NCBI GenBank assembly: GCA_002391465.1 | Contig: DGFC01000161.1 | Coordinates: 2,251-22,801, forward strand | DNA length: 20,551 bases | Direction: 5' to 3' | Source: Firmicutes bacterium UBA3910 | GTDB lineage: Bacteria > Bacillota > Limnochordia > Darwinibacteriales > Darwinibacteriaceae | In this document: in pieces, positions 20,427 through 20,551 of the stretch | How positions within the stretch are numbered: the stretch's first letter is position 1 | Layout of the letters: each line of letters begins with the position of its first letter | Notes under the pieces: generated by a model | Databases searched by the model: none | The model's input: the letters and a program-made list of their open reading frames with translations, nothing else | Told to the model about the DNA's origin: nothing | Made by a program: the position numbers and the translations under genes

Positions 20427-20551
20427 GGTAATCAAAAAACTCAATCTTTTTCACTCCGAATTTCCATCGGAAAGCGGGAGACCCATCTTTTTTTGGGGTG
20501 AATCCTGTTCATCAGGTAGGGCAGCTTGGGAGCCCGAACCCGTCAGCTAAC
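20427..20551 (+). promoter_or_regulatory. ydaO/yuaA-type c-di-AMP riboswitch, 3' end cut by the window
   Basis: The conserved blocks of this class appear in order: CGGGAGACCCA, then GGGGTGAATCC, GTAGGG and CCCGAACCCGTCAGCTAAC, whose last bases normally continue with CTCGTAGGC just beyond the end. A TCCGA/TCGGA hairpin lies before the first block. The class binds cyclic di-AMP and usually turns genes off; typical targets are potassium and osmolyte transporters and cell-wall hydrolases. The controlled gene is outside the window to the right. Confidence 0.9.

Noticed and set aside
1-20551. CRISPR arrays, insertion sequences or transposases
   Set aside because: No regularly spaced repeats, transposase-like proteins or terminal inverted repeats were found by reading both strands.

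Overview
This window most likely comes from an anaerobic, endospore-forming Firmicute (Bacillota) that also has an outer membrane. Two Tlp-type small acid-soluble spore proteins at 12626-13104 point to sporulation. Strong Shine-Dalgarno sites, many GTG starts and a c-di-AMP (ydaO/yuaA-type) riboswitch at the right edge fit a Firmicute. Rubrerythrin and a ferredoxin-dependent 2-oxoacid oxidoreductase point to anaerobic metabolism. A bona fide secretin (7140-8315) and a protein ending like an outer-membrane beta-barrel (5804-7126) require or strongly suggest an outer membrane. Diderm Firmicutes are known in Negativicutes, Halanaerobiales and Limnochordia; a Limnochordia-like source is my inference and is not proven by the sequence.

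Layout: almost everything is on the minus strand, so transcription runs right to left. At the left edge, the 3' end of a plus-strand sugar-phosphate isomerase/epimerase (1-453) meets a minus-strand EAL-HDOD signalling protein (450-1658) with overlapping stop codons. From 8880 down to 1810 lies the most unusual unit: seven genes, all with N-terminal signal peptides, in the order small beta-sandwich protein, secretin, putative outer-membrane barrel, two-domain beta-sandwich protein, four-domain chaperone-like beta-sandwich protein, and two more small secreted proteins. It closes with a strong terminator at 1761-1791, and an internal promoter with a long leader precedes the last two genes. No ATPase, inner-membrane platform, pilin or usher is encoded with it. 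I read it as a candidate uncharacterised outer-membrane secretion or surface-assembly system.

From 11857 down to 8987 is a tRNA-Arg(CCU), a leader, an ABC-F ATPase and ribonuclease Z. The leader contains a strong ribosome-binding site, a three-codon ORF (Met-Asn-Ser-stop), an 11-bp stem starting at its stop codon, an alternative 10-bp pairing and a terminator that contains the ABC-F ribosome-binding site. This is the architecture of ribosome-mediated attenuation of an antibiotic-responsive ABC-F gene.

Further right are a four-helix membrane protein, the tlp pair, and a cyclic-nucleotide-binding-like/DUF2225 protein. Next comes a redox operon (flavin reductase-like, rubrerythrin, oxidoreductase alpha/gamma fusion, beta) from about 18191 to 14391. 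A small AT-rich intergenic region with DnaA-box-like sites follows. An SLC13/ArsB-like permease is then translationally coupled to a protein of unknown function with a possible nuclease-like core and a C-terminal winged helix. On the plus strand, a sigma-A promoter and a c-di-AMP riboswitch run off the right end, controlling a gene outside the window.
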